DNA of 64,000 nt, from positions 1,996,207 to 2,060,206 of the forward strand of contig NZ_ML636798.1 in NCBI RefSeq assembly GCF_006476065.1, in the 5' to 3' direction. Under the pieces are notes generated by a model that did no database searches, had not been told where the DNA came from, and was given only the letters and a program-made list of their open reading frames with translations. Source of the stretch: Cognatiluteimonas lumbrici. Lineage in GTDB: Bacteria > Pseudomonadota > Gammaproteobacteria > Xanthomonadales > Xanthomonadaceae. Positions within the stretch are counted from its first letter, which is position 1. Every line of letters begins with the position of its first letter. Positions 52,876 to 63,911 of the stretch are shown here, piece by piece. A program made the position numbers and the translations under genes.

Positions 52876-53784
52876 ATGCTCGCCCAACGCACCCTCAAGA
52901 ACGTGATCCGCGCCACCGGCGTCGGCCTGCACAGCGGCGAGAAGGTCTTTCTCACCCTGCGCCCGGCGGCGGTGGACACGGGCATCGTGTTCCGCCGCGT
53001 CGACCTGGAGCCGGCGGTGGAGATCCCGGCCGACGCCGCGCTGGTCACCGAGACCATGCTCTGCACCGGCCTGTCGCGGGGCCCGGGCAAGGTGATGACG
53101 GTCGAGCACCTGATGTCGGCCTTCGCCGGCCTGGGCATCGACAACGCCTACGTCGACCTGTCCGCGGCCGAGGTGCCGATCATGGACGGCTCGGCCGGCC
53201 CGTTCGTGTTCCTGCTGCAGTCGGCGGGGATCGTGGAGCAGTCCGCGCCCAAGCGCTTCATGCGCATCCTGCGCCCGGTCGAGGTCCGTGACGGCGACAA
53301 GGTCGCCCGGTTCGTGCCCCACGACGGCTTCCGCCTGGACTTCACGGTGGAGTTCAACCATCCGGCGATCCCGACCGCGCAATCGCGCGCGGTGGTGGAC
53401 TTCTCCAGCGAGGCCTACATCCGCGAGGTCAGCCGCGCCCGCACCTTCGGCTTCATGCGCGACCTGGAGTTCATGCGCGAGCGCAACCTCGGCCTCGGCG
53501 GCTCGATGGACAATGCCATCGTGCTGGACGAGTTCCGGGTGCTGAACGACGACGGCCTGCGCTACGCCGACGAGTTCGTGCGCCACAAGATCCTCGACGC
53601 GGTGGGCGACCTGTACCTGGCCGGCCACCCGATCATCGGCGCCTACGAGGCGCGCAAGTCGGGCCACGCCTTGAACAACAAGCTGGTCCGCGCCCTGCTG
53701 GCGGAGCGGGCCGCCTGGGAAGAGGTCACCTTCGAGGACGAGCGGGCTGCGCCGGCAGCGTACGGCCCCGCGTTGCCCGCGTAA
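52876..53784 (+). CDS. lpxC: LpxC, UDP-3-O-acyl-N-acetylglucosamine deacetylase
   Basis: Zinc deacetylase of 302 aa, the committed step of lipid A synthesis and a major control point of LPS supply. [21 protein letters not shown] starts the protein. Zinc ligands are His78 in [15 protein letters not shown] and His237/Asp241 in [26 protein letters not shown] and [14 protein letters not shown] follow. It is the usual neighbour of ftsZ. TAATCT at 52858-52863 could be a -10 element giving a leader of only about 5 nt. Confidence 0.97.
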   Translation: MLAQRTLKNVIRATGVGLHSGEKVFLTLRPAAVDTGIVFRRVDLEPAVEIPADAALVTETMLCTGLSRGPGKVMTVEHLMSAFAGLGIDNAYVDLSAAEVPIMDGSAGPFVFLLQSAGIVEQSAPKRFMRILRPVEVRDGDKVARFVPHDGFRLDFTVEFNHPAIPTAQSRAVVDFSSEAYIREVSRARTFGFMRDLEFMRERNLGLGGSMDNAIVLDEFRVLNDDGLRYADEFVRHKILDAVGDLYLAGHPIIGAYEARKSGHALNNKLVRALLAERAAWEEVTFEDERAAPAAYGPALPA

Positions 53785-53990
53785 GCCGGCGGCTTCGCCG
53801 CGCTCGCTGTGAGCGGCGGCTACGCCGCCTGGTAAGTCGCTCGCTGCGCTCGCTGTAAACAGAAGAGCAAAAGCTTTTGATTTTCCTGTTTACAAGGGCG
53901 CGAAGCGCCCGCTCACAGGCCGCGCAGCGGCCGACTTCACAGGCGGCGAAGCCGCCGACCTCACCTCACTCCGAAGCCCCTGACTTCGGG
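53785..53990. repeat. array of short covarying hairpins around an AT-rich palindrome
   Basis: Between convergent lpxC and dciA lie several 15-base hairpins of the plan 6-3-6: GGCGGC-TAC-GCCGCC (53815), GGGCGC-GAA-GCGCCC (53896), GGCCGC-GCA-GCGGCC (53918), GGCGGC-GAA-GCCGCC (53942), with a related one at about 53789 and CCGAAG...CTTCGG at 53971. Linkers are alike (GCTCACA, GACTTCACA, GACCTCACC). The centre (53854-53894) is TGTAAACAG, CAAAAGCTTTTG, CTGTTTACA, an AT-rich palindrome. Stem sequences differ but pairing is kept. No protein is encoded. Confidence 0.8.
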
Positions 53991-54035
53991 CGGATTCAGT
54001 CTCTTAACGAAACCCTAACACTTGCCCCCCGCCGC

Positions 54036-54494
54036 TTAACTTTTCACGCGGCCTCGACCTTTAGCATTCCCCCCTTCATCGTCGTCCACGCCAAGTGAAT
54101 CCAGGGCGGCCCGCAGCGCTTCGCGGGTCCCCGGGGACATCGGGCGGGGCCGGCGGGGGGCCGGGGGTTCCGGCCGCAGCGGCGCGGTGGTGGTCCTGAC
54201 CACGACGGCGTCGCACTCCAGCCCGACGGAGCGGGCGGCGTCGAGGAGTTCGGCCGAAGCAAGGCGCAGCCGCGCATGCCAGACCGGGGAATCGACGACG
54301 AACACTAGCTTCCTTCCCTGCACGTTCGCGAACCGTGCGTGCGCGGCGAGTGCAGGGGGGAGGTGGGGCCGCAGTTGCCGTTCCAGGGTGTCGAGCCACA
54401 GGGCCCGGCGCAGCGGATCGGCGGCGCTGCCGGCGAACAGCGCGTCCAGCGCCTCGCGCGGCAGTCGGGAAGAACCGGAACGGGACACAGACAT
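54036..54494 (-). CDS. dciA: DciA-like (DUF721) replicative helicase loader
   Basis: Protein of 152 aa. The DUF721 domain occupies about residues 15-95 (LWLDTLERQLRPHLPPALAA, VQGRKLVFVVDSPVWHARLRLASAELLDAAR); a basic, Pro-rich tail (PEPPAPRRPRPMSPGTREALRAAL) follows. DciA is the ancestral bacterial DnaB helicase operator that replaces phage-derived DnaC/DnaI. Its place between lpxC and secA is conserved in Pseudomonas and xanthomonads. An ATG two codons upstream (54500) would overlap the divergent M23 gene start. Here it runs against lpxC and the M23 gene. Confidence 0.85.
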   Translation of the reverse strand: MSVSRSGSSRLPREALDALFAGSAADPLRRALWLDTLERQLRPHLPPALAAHARFANVQGRKLVFVVDSPVWHARLRLASAELLDAARSVGLECDAVVVRTTTAPLRPEPPAPRRPRPMSPGTREALRAALDSLGVDDDEGGNAKGRGRVKS

Positions 54495-54498
54495 CCGC

Positions 54499-55398
54499 AT
54501 GACTCTACACAATCTCTTCGACCACCTCCGCGGCCGCCTGCAGGCTGCCGCCAGCCACGAGTTCCAGCGTGCCAGCCGCCGTCCTGCGGTGGCGGTCGCG
54601 GTGCTGCTGGCCGCCGGCATCGCCTTCGGCGCCGGCGCCCGCACCCTGGTCGGCTTCGCCGAAGTGGCGATGCTCCAGCAGCAGGCCGCCGAGCAGGCCG
54701 CGCAGCTCGCCGACACCCGGGCCCAGGCCCAGCGCGAGATCAATGCCATGGCCGCCCGCCTCGGCGAGCTGCAGGCCCAGGCCAACCGCCTGAACGCCCT
54801 CGGCGAGCGCCTGGCCCAGGTCGGCAGCCTGGACGACGGCGAGTTCGACTTCGACGCCCCGGTCGGCATCGGCGGCGAAGGCCCGACCGCGGACATGCCC
54901 GCCGGCGACCTGAGTGCCGGCCTCGACCAACTCGGCTCGCAGCTCAAGCATTCCGGCGAGCAGCTCTCGGTGCTCGAGTCGCTGATGTTCAGCCGCAAGC
55001 TCGAGCAGGACGCGACCCCGTCGCGCACTCCGATCGCCAACAGCTACATCACCTCGCGCTTCGGCCGCCGCGCCGATCCGTTCGGCCGTGGCAGCCAGTA
55101 CCACAAGGGCCTGGACTTCCACGCCCGCACCGGCGATCCGGTGAACGCGGTGGCCGATGGCGTCGTCAGCTACTCCGGCACCCGCTCGGGCTACGGCAAG
55201 GTGGTGGAGATCGACCATGGAAACGGTTACGTGACCCGCTACGCGCACAACTCGCGCCTGCTGGTGCGGGCCGGCGACCTGGTCCGCGCCGGGCAGCAGG
55301 TGGCCAAGGCCGGCTCCACCGGCCGCTCCACCGGCGCCCACGTGCACTTCGAGGTCTGGGACAACGGCCGGGTCGTGGACCCCCGCAAGTTCCTGTAG
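54499..55398 (+). CDS. M23 (LytM-type) peptidase with N-terminal membrane anchor
   Basis: Protein of 299 aa. One transmembrane helix (VAVAVLLAAGIAFGAGA), a coiled coil (QQQAAEQAAQLADTRAQAQ ... MAARLGELQAQANRL), a Gly/Asp-rich linker and a C-terminal LytM domain from about residue 180. Zinc ligands are His and Asp in YHKGLDFHA and His in HVHFEV; the other catalytic His is in RYAHNSRL. All are intact, so it may cut peptidoglycan cross-links rather than only activate an amidase. This neighbour of secA is conserved. The stop TAG lies in a GTAGGAGC string resembling a REP foot. Its start is 4 bases from dciA. Confidence 0.9.
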   Translation: MTLHNLFDHLRGRLQAAASHEFQRASRRPAVAVAVLLAAGIAFGAGARTLVGFAEVAMLQQQAAEQAAQLADTRAQAQREINAMAARLGELQAQANRLNALGERLAQVGSLDDGEFDFDAPVGIGGEGPTADMPAGDLSAGLDQLGSQLKHSGEQLSVLESLMFSRKLEQDATPSRTPIANSYITSRFGRRADPFGRGSQYHKGLDFHARTGDPVNAVADGVVSYSGTRSGYGKVVEIDHGNGYVTRYAHNSRLLVRAGDLVRAGQQVAKAGSTGRSTGAHVHFEVWDNGRVVDPRKFL

Positions 55399-55409
55399 GA
55401 GCCGGTTGA

Positions 55410-55438
55410 TTTCACGCCGGGCCAGCACCAGCTACAAT
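55410..55438 (+). promoter_or_regulatory. secA promoter
   Basis: TTTCAC (55410-55415) and TACAAT (55433-55438) are separated by 17 bases, the -10 in the extended form AGCTACAAT. Predicted start near 55445, giving a leader of about 55 nt that contains the terminator-like hairpin at 55454-55483. Confidence 0.6.
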
Positions 55439-55453
55439 CGGAAGTTGCCATGA

Positions 55454-55483
55454 AAAAGGGCGCCTCGCGCCCTTTTCTTGTTT
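55454..55483 (+). terminator. intrinsic terminator-like hairpin in the secA leader
   Basis: AAAAGGGCGC - CTC - GCGCCCTTTT is a perfect 10-bp stem with a 3-base loop, followed by CTTGTTT. It is the best Rho-independent terminator shape in the window. It lies after the M23 peptidase gene but also between the secA promoter-like element and the secA start, so it could be either the terminator of the former or an attenuator of the latter. Confidence 0.75.
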
Positions 55484-55499
55484 CCGGACAGGACCACCC

Positions 55500-58221
<2,722 letters not shown>

Positions 58222-58238
<17 letters not shown>

Positions 58239-59184
58239 CGACCTCCCGACGGAGGTCGTCGCCGGCGTCATCGCCGACCCCCGCGGCCGCATCCTGCTCG
58301 CGCGCCGCACCGAAGGCCGTGACCTGGCCGGCCTGTGGGAATTCCCCGGCGGCAAGCGCGAGCCGGACGAGACGCCCGAGGAGACCCTCGCGCGCGAGCT
58401 GCGCGAGGAACTCGGGATCGAGGTCGAGGTCGGCGCCCCGCTGATCACCGTCCCGCACCGCTACCCGCACAAGCGCCTGCGCCTGGACGTGCGCCACATC
58501 GACGCCTGGACCGGCAGCCCGAAGGGCCTGGACGGCCAGGCCCTGGCCTGGGTGCCGCCGCACAAGCTGGCCAGCTACGCGATGCCCGCGGCCGACCGGC
58601 CCGTGCTGGCCGCGCTGCTCCAGCCCGACCGCTACCTCGTCACGCCCGCGCCTGGAGGCGACGGCGCCGCCTGGCTCGCGTCGCTCGAGCGCGCGGTCTC
58701 GCGCGCGGAGGTGCGCCGGGTCCACCTGCGCGGCCCGGGCCCGGAGTTCGCCGCGGAGCGCTGGCGCGCGTTGGTCCGGGACGCCGCGGCGCTGTGCCGG
58801 GCCGCCGACGCCGAGGTGCTGCTGGGCGGCGACATCGCCCTGGCGCGCGAGCTGCGCCTGGGCGTCCACCTGAAGGCCGCGCAGCTGGCCGGCCTGTCGC
58901 AGCGGCCGCTGCCGGCGCCGCTGCCGGTGGCCGCGTCCTGCCACGACGCCACCGAACTCGCCCACGCCGAACGCCTGCGCTGCGATTTCGCGGTGCTCGG
59001 CCCGGTGCAGGCCACGCCGACCCATCCGGGGGCGGCGACCCTCGGCTGGAACGCATTCGCGGCCCTGCGCGAACGCGGCACCATCCCGCTCTACGCCATC
59101 GGCGGCCTCGGCCCCGACGACATCGGCACCGCGCGCGCCCACGGCGCCCAGGGCATCGCCGCCATCCGCGCCCTCTGGCCGTAG
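58222..59184 (+). CDS. Nudix hydrolase (MutT-like) fused to a ThiE-like domain
   Basis: Protein of 320 aa with two domains. Residues 1-135 are a MutT-type Nudix hydrolase with an intact Nudix box starting [20 protein letters not shown] (43-62) and ending ELGIE; such enzymes remove 8-oxo-dGTP. Residues 140-320 resemble thiamine-phosphate synthase: [50 protein letters not shown]. The lysine of the usual TxTK loop is replaced (TPTHPG), so synthase activity is doubtful. This fusion next to secA is common in gammaproteobacteria. The stop TAG belongs to a REP unit. Confidence 0.92.
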
Positions 59185-59284
59185 CAGCGGCGCAAGCGCC
59201 GCGACCACACCCCCAATGTAGGAGCGGCGCTGGCGCCGCGACATGCGCAGTTGACGGGGCGCGGCGCCAGCGCCGCTCCTACAG
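59181..59284. repeat. three REP units between the Nudix-ThiE gene and coaE
   Basis: Units at 59181-59206 (GTAGCAGCGGCGCAAGCGCC...), 59218-59242 and, inverted, 59259-59284. The first supplies the stop of the Nudix-ThiE gene and the third supplies, on the minus strand, the stop of coaE. The genes converge on this cluster. Confidence 0.88.
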
Positions 59285-59899
59285 GGGCTGCTCGCGTGCC
59301 AAGGCCAGGTAGCGGGTATCCAGCGCGATCACGGCGCGGTCGAGGTCGTCGAGGGATCCGTTGTTGTCGAGGACATCGTCGGCGATCGCCAGCCGTTCCC
59401 CGCGGGTGGCCTGCGCAGCGAGCATGCGCGAGGCGAGCTCCTCGCCGATGTCGTCGCGGGCGCGCAGGCGCGAGAGCTGGACTTCCGGATCGGCATCCAC
59501 GACCAGGATCCGGTCGAGCCAGGGATAGGCGGCGCGGCTGCCGCTTTCCGCCAGCAAGGGGATGGCGGCCATCGCATACGGCGTGGGCGCCGCCCGGCAG
59601 GCCTCGTAGAGTTCGACGCGGACCCGCGGATGGATGATCGCCTCCAGTCGGCGCTTGGCTTCGGCGTCCTGGAAGATCCGGCGCCGCATCGCGGCGCGAT
59701 CGAGTTCCCCGCTGGCGTGCAGCACCCCGGCGCCGAACGCCTCCACCACCTCTCGTAAGCCATCGGACCCCTTGGCGACCGCGTTGCGGGCAGCGACGTC
59801 GGCATCGGCGACGAACACGCCCAAGGCTTCGAAGCGGCGCTGGACTTCGCTTTTCCCGGAGGCAACGCCTCCGGTCAGCCCCACGATGAACTCGCTCAT
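59279..59899 (-). CDS. coaE: CoaE, dephospho-CoA kinase
   Basis: P-loop kinase of 206 aa, last step of coenzyme A synthesis. VGLTGGVASGKSEVQRRF carries the Walker A (residues 8-17); VFVADADVAARNAV, the IIHPRVR lid region and LDRILVVDADPEVQLSRLRARD are typical. The frame is open for 34 more codons upstream, but those translate REP units (RRERRSYRG-like), so the ATG at 59899, at the conserved N-terminus, is chosen. coaE-pilD-pilC-pilB on one strand is the normal proteobacterial order. The stop TAG is REP-derived. Confidence 0.95.
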   Translation of the reverse strand: MSEFIVGLTGGVASGKSEVQRRFEALGVFVADADVAARNAVAKGSDGLREVVEAFGAGVLHASGELDRAAMRRRIFQDAEAKRRLEAIIHPRVRVELYEACRAAPTPYAMAAIPLLAESGSRAAYPWLDRILVVDADPEVQLSRLRARDDIGEELASRMLAAQATRGERLAIADDVLDNNGSLDDLDRAVIALDTRYLALAREQPL

Positions 59900-59908
59900 C
59901 CCCCGATT

Positions 59909-60048
59909 GTAGGAGCGGCGCCGCCGCCGCGACCAGAAGCCCCTGTAGGAGCGGCGCTCGCGCCGCGACCAGCGGGCGGCCATGGAGAGGTCGCGGCGCA
60001 AGCGCCGCTCCTACAAGAAGGGGTCGCGGCGCTAGCGCCGCTCCTACA
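59909..60048. repeat. four REP units between pilD and coaE
   Basis: Units at about 59909-59933 and 59944-59970 in one direction and 59990-60014 and 60022-60048 in the other, all with GTAG feet. The last one supplies the pilD stop codon (60044-60046). This is the densest REP cluster in the window and separates coaE from the pil genes. Confidence 0.88.
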
Positions 60049-60898
60049 GGAGGCGGAGGTACCAACCGACGAGGGTGTCGCCCCAGAAGAAGGTGATCCA
60101 GCCGGCGATGGCGAGGTAGGGGCCGAAGGGGATGGGGGTCGCGTGGTCGCGCCCGCGCGCGGTCAGCCACACCGAGCCGATGATCGCGCCGACCAGCGAG
60201 GACAACAGGATGGTCGGCAGGATGCCCTTCAGGCCGATCCAGGCGCCGAGCGCGGCGAGCAGCTTGAAGTCGCCGTGGCCCATGCCTTCCTTGCCGGTGA
60301 GCTGCTTGAACAGCCACCACACCGACCACAGGCTCAGGTAGCCGATGATCGCGCCGACCAGCGCGTGCTTGGCCGGGATGTAGAGGGCGTCGATACTGGC
60401 CACCAGTCCCAGCCACATGAGCGGCAAGGTGAGCTGGTCCGGCAGCAGTTGCGTGCGCAGGTCGATGCCGGAGAGCGCGATCAGAAAGCAGGTGAACACG
60501 ATCGCGCCGAAGCCCTGCCAGCCGAAGCCGAAGCGCCAGACGCAGCACAGCACCAGCAACATCGTCAGCAGCTCGACCAGCGGGTACTGGATCGAGATCG
60601 GCGCCTTGCAGGAGCGGCAGCGCCCGCGCAGCGCCAGCCAGCTCAGCACCGGGATGTTCTCCCACCAGGCGAGCTGGTGCTTGCAGTGCGGGCAGTGCGA
60701 GCGCTCGACCACGACGCCCGGTGGAGGTGGATCGTAGATCTCGGGCTCGCCGAGCATCTCCAGGCTGTCGCGCTTCCACTGCCACTCCAGCCGCCTGGGC
60801 AGGCGCAGGATGACCACGTTGAGGAAGCTGCCGATCAGCAGGCCCAGGCCTGCTGCCACCGGATAGCCGATTTCGGGGTTCTGGTCGAGGAATGCCAT
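60044..60898 (-). CDS. pilD: PilD, type IV prepilin peptidase/N-methyltransferase
   Basis: Polytopic inner-membrane aspartic peptidase of 284 aa that cleaves and N-methylates type IV pilins and type II secretion pseudopilins. The N-terminal methyltransferase loop has two CxxC pairs (SHCPHCKHQL and GRCRSCKAPIS). Catalytic aspartates are in ALSGIDLRTQLLPDQL and GHGDFKLLAALGAWIG. About eight membrane helices. GSFLNVVILRLPRRLE is the conserved start. It lies 17 bases beyond pilC on the same strand; the stop is inside a REP unit. Confidence 0.96.
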   Translation of the reverse strand: MAFLDQNPEIGYPVAAGLGLLIGSFLNVVILRLPRRLEWQWKRDSLEMLGEPEIYDPPPPGVVVERSHCPHCKHQLAWWENIPVLSWLALRGRCRSCKAPISIQYPLVELLTMLLVLCCVWRFGFGWQGFGAIVFTCFLIALSGIDLRTQLLPDQLTLPLMWLGLVASIDALYIPAKHALVGAIIGYLSLWSVWWLFKQLTGKEGMGHGDFKLLAALGAWIGLKGILPTILLSSLVGAIIGSVWLTARGRDHATPIPFGPYLAIAGWITFFWGDTLVGWYLRLL

Positions 60899-60915
60899 CT
60901 AGCAGCGCGCCACCG

Positions 60916-62163
60916 TCAGATCGCGGCGGCGAGCTTGAAGATCGGCAGGTACATGCCGACGACCATGCAGCCCACGATGCCGCCGATGAAGATCATGATC
61001 AGCGGCTCGAGCAGGCTGGACAGCGCGTCCACGGCGTTGTTGACCTCGTTCTCGTAGAACTCGGCCACCTTGTACAGCATCGCATCGAGCGCGCCGGCCT
61101 CCTCGCCGATCGCCGCCATCTGGATGACCATGTGCGGGAACAGGTTGACCTGGCGCATGGCCACGTTGACCTGGTAGCCGACGGCCACGTCGTCGCGCAC
61201 CCGGTGCACCGCGTTCTCGTACACCTGGTTGCCTGTGGCACCGGCGACGATGTCCAGCGCCTCCACCAGCGGCACGCCGGCCTGGAAGGTCACCGCAAGC
61301 GTGCGCGCAAAGCGGGCGATCGCCGAGTTGTGCATGATCTGGCCGACCACGGGCAGCTTCAGGATCACGCGGTCGAGGAAGTGCGCGAACGCCGGCGAGC
61401 GCTTCTTGGCGAACACGAAGGCGAAGCCGACGCCGCCCACGGCGAACAGCACCAGCCACCAGTACGCGATCATGAAGTCGCTCGCGGCGATGATCATCTT
61501 GGTGAAGGCCGGCAGGTCGGCGCCGAAGCTGGCGAACACGTTCTGGAATTGCGGCACCACGAAGATCAGCAGGATCGCGCTGACAAGGATCGCCACCGCG
61601 ATCACAGTGGCGGGGTAGAACAGGGCCTTCTTGATCTTGCCCTTGAGCGTCTCGATGTTCTCCTTGTAGCTGGCGATGGTGTCGAGCACCGTCTCCAGCA
61701 CGCCCGCGGTCTCGCCGGCATGCACCAGGTTGCGGTACAGCTCGTCGAACTGCACCGGGTGCTTGGCCAGCGCCTCGCTGAGCGAGGAACCGCCCTCGAT
61801 GTCGGACTTGATCGCGTTGACCAGGTCCTTCATGCGCGGGTTCTTCTGGCCGCCGGCGATGATCTCGAGCGCGCCGACGATCGGCACGCCGGACTTCATC
61901 ATCGTCGCCAGCTGCCGGCTGAACACCGCGATGTCGCCGGCGGTGACGGTCTTGCCGGCGCCGCCGAACAGCGGCTTCGGCTTGGGCTTGACCACGGTCG
62001 GGTTGATGCCCTGGCGGCGCAGCTCGGCCCGCACCATGTGCAGGCTCTTGGCGGTCTGTTCGCCCTTCATCCTGACACCGCGCTTGTCGGTGCCTTCCCA
62101 GACGAACACCTCCAGTTTCAGGTCGCGGCTCGTGGGTCTCGCGGCGGATCGGCTAGCGGCCAT
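60916..62163 (-). CDS. pilC: PilC, type IV pilus inner-membrane platform protein
   Basis: Protein of 415 aa with two GspF/T2SF domains (residues about 75-200 and 280-400) and three membrane segments (YPATVIAVAILVSAILLIFVV, AYWWLVLFAVGGVGFAFVF, PLIMIFIGGIVGCMVVGMYLPIF). FSRQLATMMKSGVPIVGALE and ARFARTLAVTFQAGVPLVEALD are the paired signature helices. It couples the PilB and PilT motors to pilus assembly. It is 11 bases downstream of pilB on the same strand. Confidence 0.96.
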   Translation of the reverse strand: MAASRSAARPTSRDLKLEVFVWEGTDKRGVRMKGEQTAKSLHMVRAELRRQGINPTVVKPKPKPLFGGAGKTVTAGDIAVFSRQLATMMKSGVPIVGALEIIAGGQKNPRMKDLVNAIKSDIEGGSSLSEALAKHPVQFDELYRNLVHAGETAGVLETVLDTIASYKENIETLKGKIKKALFYPATVIAVAILVSAILLIFVVPQFQNVFASFGADLPAFTKMIIAASDFMIAYWWLVLFAVGGVGFAFVFAKKRSPAFAHFLDRVILKLPVVGQIMHNSAIARFARTLAVTFQAGVPLVEALDIVAGATGNQVYENAVHRVRDDVAVGYQVNVAMRQVNLFPHMVIQMAAIGEEAGALDAMLYKVAEFYENEVNNAVDALSSLLEPLIMIFIGGIVGCMVVGMYLPIFKLAAAI

Positions 62164-62174
62164 GGTTCGTCACC

Positions 62175-63911
62175 TCAATCCTTCGTCACGCGGTTGATCT
62201 CCGCGAGGCTGGTAATCCCGTTCTTCACCTTGAGCAGCGCCGACTGGCGCAGGTCGCGCACGCCGGAGCGCTGCGCGGCCTCGGTGATCTGCTGCACGTT
62301 GCCGCCGGCCAGGATGATGGCCTGGATCTCGTCGGTCATCGGCATGACCTGGTAGATGCCGGTGCGGCCCTTGTAGCCCTCGGTGCAGTCCGAGCAGCCG
62401 ACGGCCTCGTAGATCTTCAGCCCGGCGTCGATCTCTTCCTGGGTGAAGCCTTCCTCCAGCAGCACGGCGGCCGGCAACTCCTGCTCCTGCTTGCAGTCGT
62501 GCAGCCGGCGCGCGAGGCGCTGCGCGACCACCAGGCTGACCGAGGAGGTGATGTTGAACGGCGCCACGCCCATGTTCATCAGGCGCGCGATGGTCTGCGG
62601 CGCGTCGTTGGTGTGCAGGGTGGACAGCACCATGTGGCCGGTCTGCGCCGCCTTGACCGCGATCTCCGCGGTCTCCAGGTCGCGGATCTCGCCGACCATG
62701 ATCACGTCCGGGTCCTGGCGCAGGAACGAGCGCAGCGCGGCCGCGAAGGTCATGCCGCGTTTGACGTTCTGCTGCACCTGGTTGATGCCGGGGACGCGGA
62801 TTTCCACCGGGTCCTCGACCGTGCTGATGTTGCGCGAGTCGTCGTTGAGGATGTTCAGCGCGGTGTACAGCGACACGGTCTTGCCCGAGCCGGTCGGGCC
62901 GGTGACCAGCACCATGCCGTAGGGCTTCTTCACCGCGTCGAGGAACAGCGCCTTCTGGTCGTCCTCGTAGCCGAGCTTCTCGATGCCCAGCTTGGCGGCG
63001 CCGCCGTCGAGCACGCGCAGCACGATCTTCTCGCCGAACAGGGTCGGCAGGGTGCTGACGCGGAAGTCGATCTGCTTGCTCTTGCTCAGGTTGAGCTTGA
63101 TGCGGCCGTCCTGCGGCACCCGCTTCTCGGCGATGTCGAGCTGCGACATCACCTTCAGGCGCGCGGCGATGCGCGGGCTCATCTTCACCGGGACCTTGGC
63201 GACCTGCTTGAGGATGCCGTCGATGCGCAGGCGCACGCGGTAGTCGGTCTCGTAGGGCTCGAAGTGGATGTCCGAGGCGCCCTTGCGGATGGCGTCCACC
63301 AGCACCTTGTTGATGAACTTGACGACCGGCGTGTCGTCGCCCTTGGCGTCCACGCCGGTGTCGCTGCCGGCCTCGTCCTCCTCGCCGCCGCTGACGTCGA
63401 GGTTCTCGAAGTCCTCGTCCTCGTCGTCGCCGCCCATCGCCGCGTTGAGCGACTCGGCCGACTCGAGCCACTTGTCGATGGTGGCGCGGATGCGCTCCTC
63501 GTCCACCAGTACCGGCTCGACCTTGAGGTTGGTCTGGAACTTGACCTCGTCGAGGGCGCGGTTGTTGGTCGGGTCGGCGATGCCGACGAACAGCTTGCCG
63601 CCCCGCTGGAACATCGGCAGCACGCAGTGCTTGCGGACCAGCTCCTCGCTCACCAGCTTGATCGCCGACTGCGCCGGGTCCATGGTGCTGATGTCGAACA
63701 CCGGGATGCCGAAGGCCACCGAGTTGGCGGCGGCCATCTGGATCGGCGCCACCAGCTTGTTGTCGATCAGGTACTGGGCCAGCGGGCGTTTTGCGACGGT
63801 CGCGGCCTCCATGGCCTCCCGCGCGGCCGCCTCGTCCAGCGCCCCGTCGATGACGAGTTGCCGGGCGATGCCGGTGATGCCGACCAGGTTGGCGTGCAGC
63901 GCGCTCGCCAT
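62175..63911 (-). CDS. pilB: PilB, type IV pilus extension ATPase
   Basis: Hexameric motor ATPase of 578 aa. N-terminal MshEN-like domain (NLVGITGIARQLVIDGAL), an acidic linker (GGDDEDEDFENLDVSGGEED), then the ATPase: DIHFEPYETDYRVRLRIDG, Walker A GPTGSGKT near 336, Asp box, Walker B MVGEIRDLETAEIA and STLHTNDAPQTI. A zinc region with CSDC follows. The ATG at 63911 is chosen because AAGAGGT lies at proper distance and it gives the usual length; ATG at 63935 and a TTG further upstream are in frame. The pilin gene usually found divergently would lie beyond the window. Confidence 0.95.
   Translation of the reverse strand: MASALHANLVGITGIARQLVIDGALDEAAAREAMEAATVAKRPLAQYLIDNKLVAPIQMAAANSVAFGIPVFDISTMDPAQSAIKLVSEELVRKHCVLPMFQRGGKLFVGIADPTNNRALDEVKFQTNLKVEPVLVDEERIRATIDKWLESAESLNAAMGGDDEDEDFENLDVSGGEEDEAGSDTGVDAKGDDTPVVKFINKVLVDAIRKGASDIHFEPYETDYRVRLRIDGILKQVAKVPVKMSPRIAARLKVMSQLDIAEKRVPQDGRIKLNLSKSKQIDFRVSTLPTLFGEKIVLRVLDGGAAKLGIEKLGYEDDQKALFLDAVKKPYGMVLVTGPTGSGKTVSLYTALNILNDDSRNISTVEDPVEIRVPGINQVQQNVKRGMTFAAALRSFLRQDPDVIMVGEIRDLETAEIAVKAAQTGHMVLSTLHTNDAPQTIARLMNMGVAPFNITSSVSLVVAQRLARRLHDCKQEQELPAAVLLEEGFTQEEIDAGLKIYEAVGCSDCTEGYKGRTGIYQVMPMTDEIQAIILAGGNVQQITEAAQRSGVRDLRQSALLKVKNGITSLAEINRVTKD

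Noticed and set aside
53785-53990. Hairpin array as a CRISPR
   Set aside because: Units are 15-base palindromes with 7-9 base linkers and unequal sequence; there are no 25-40 bp identical repeats, spacers or cas genes.
59902-60001. N-terminal extension of CoaE by 34 residues
   Set aside because: The extension is a translation of REP units; the conserved start MSEFIVGLTGG is at 59899.
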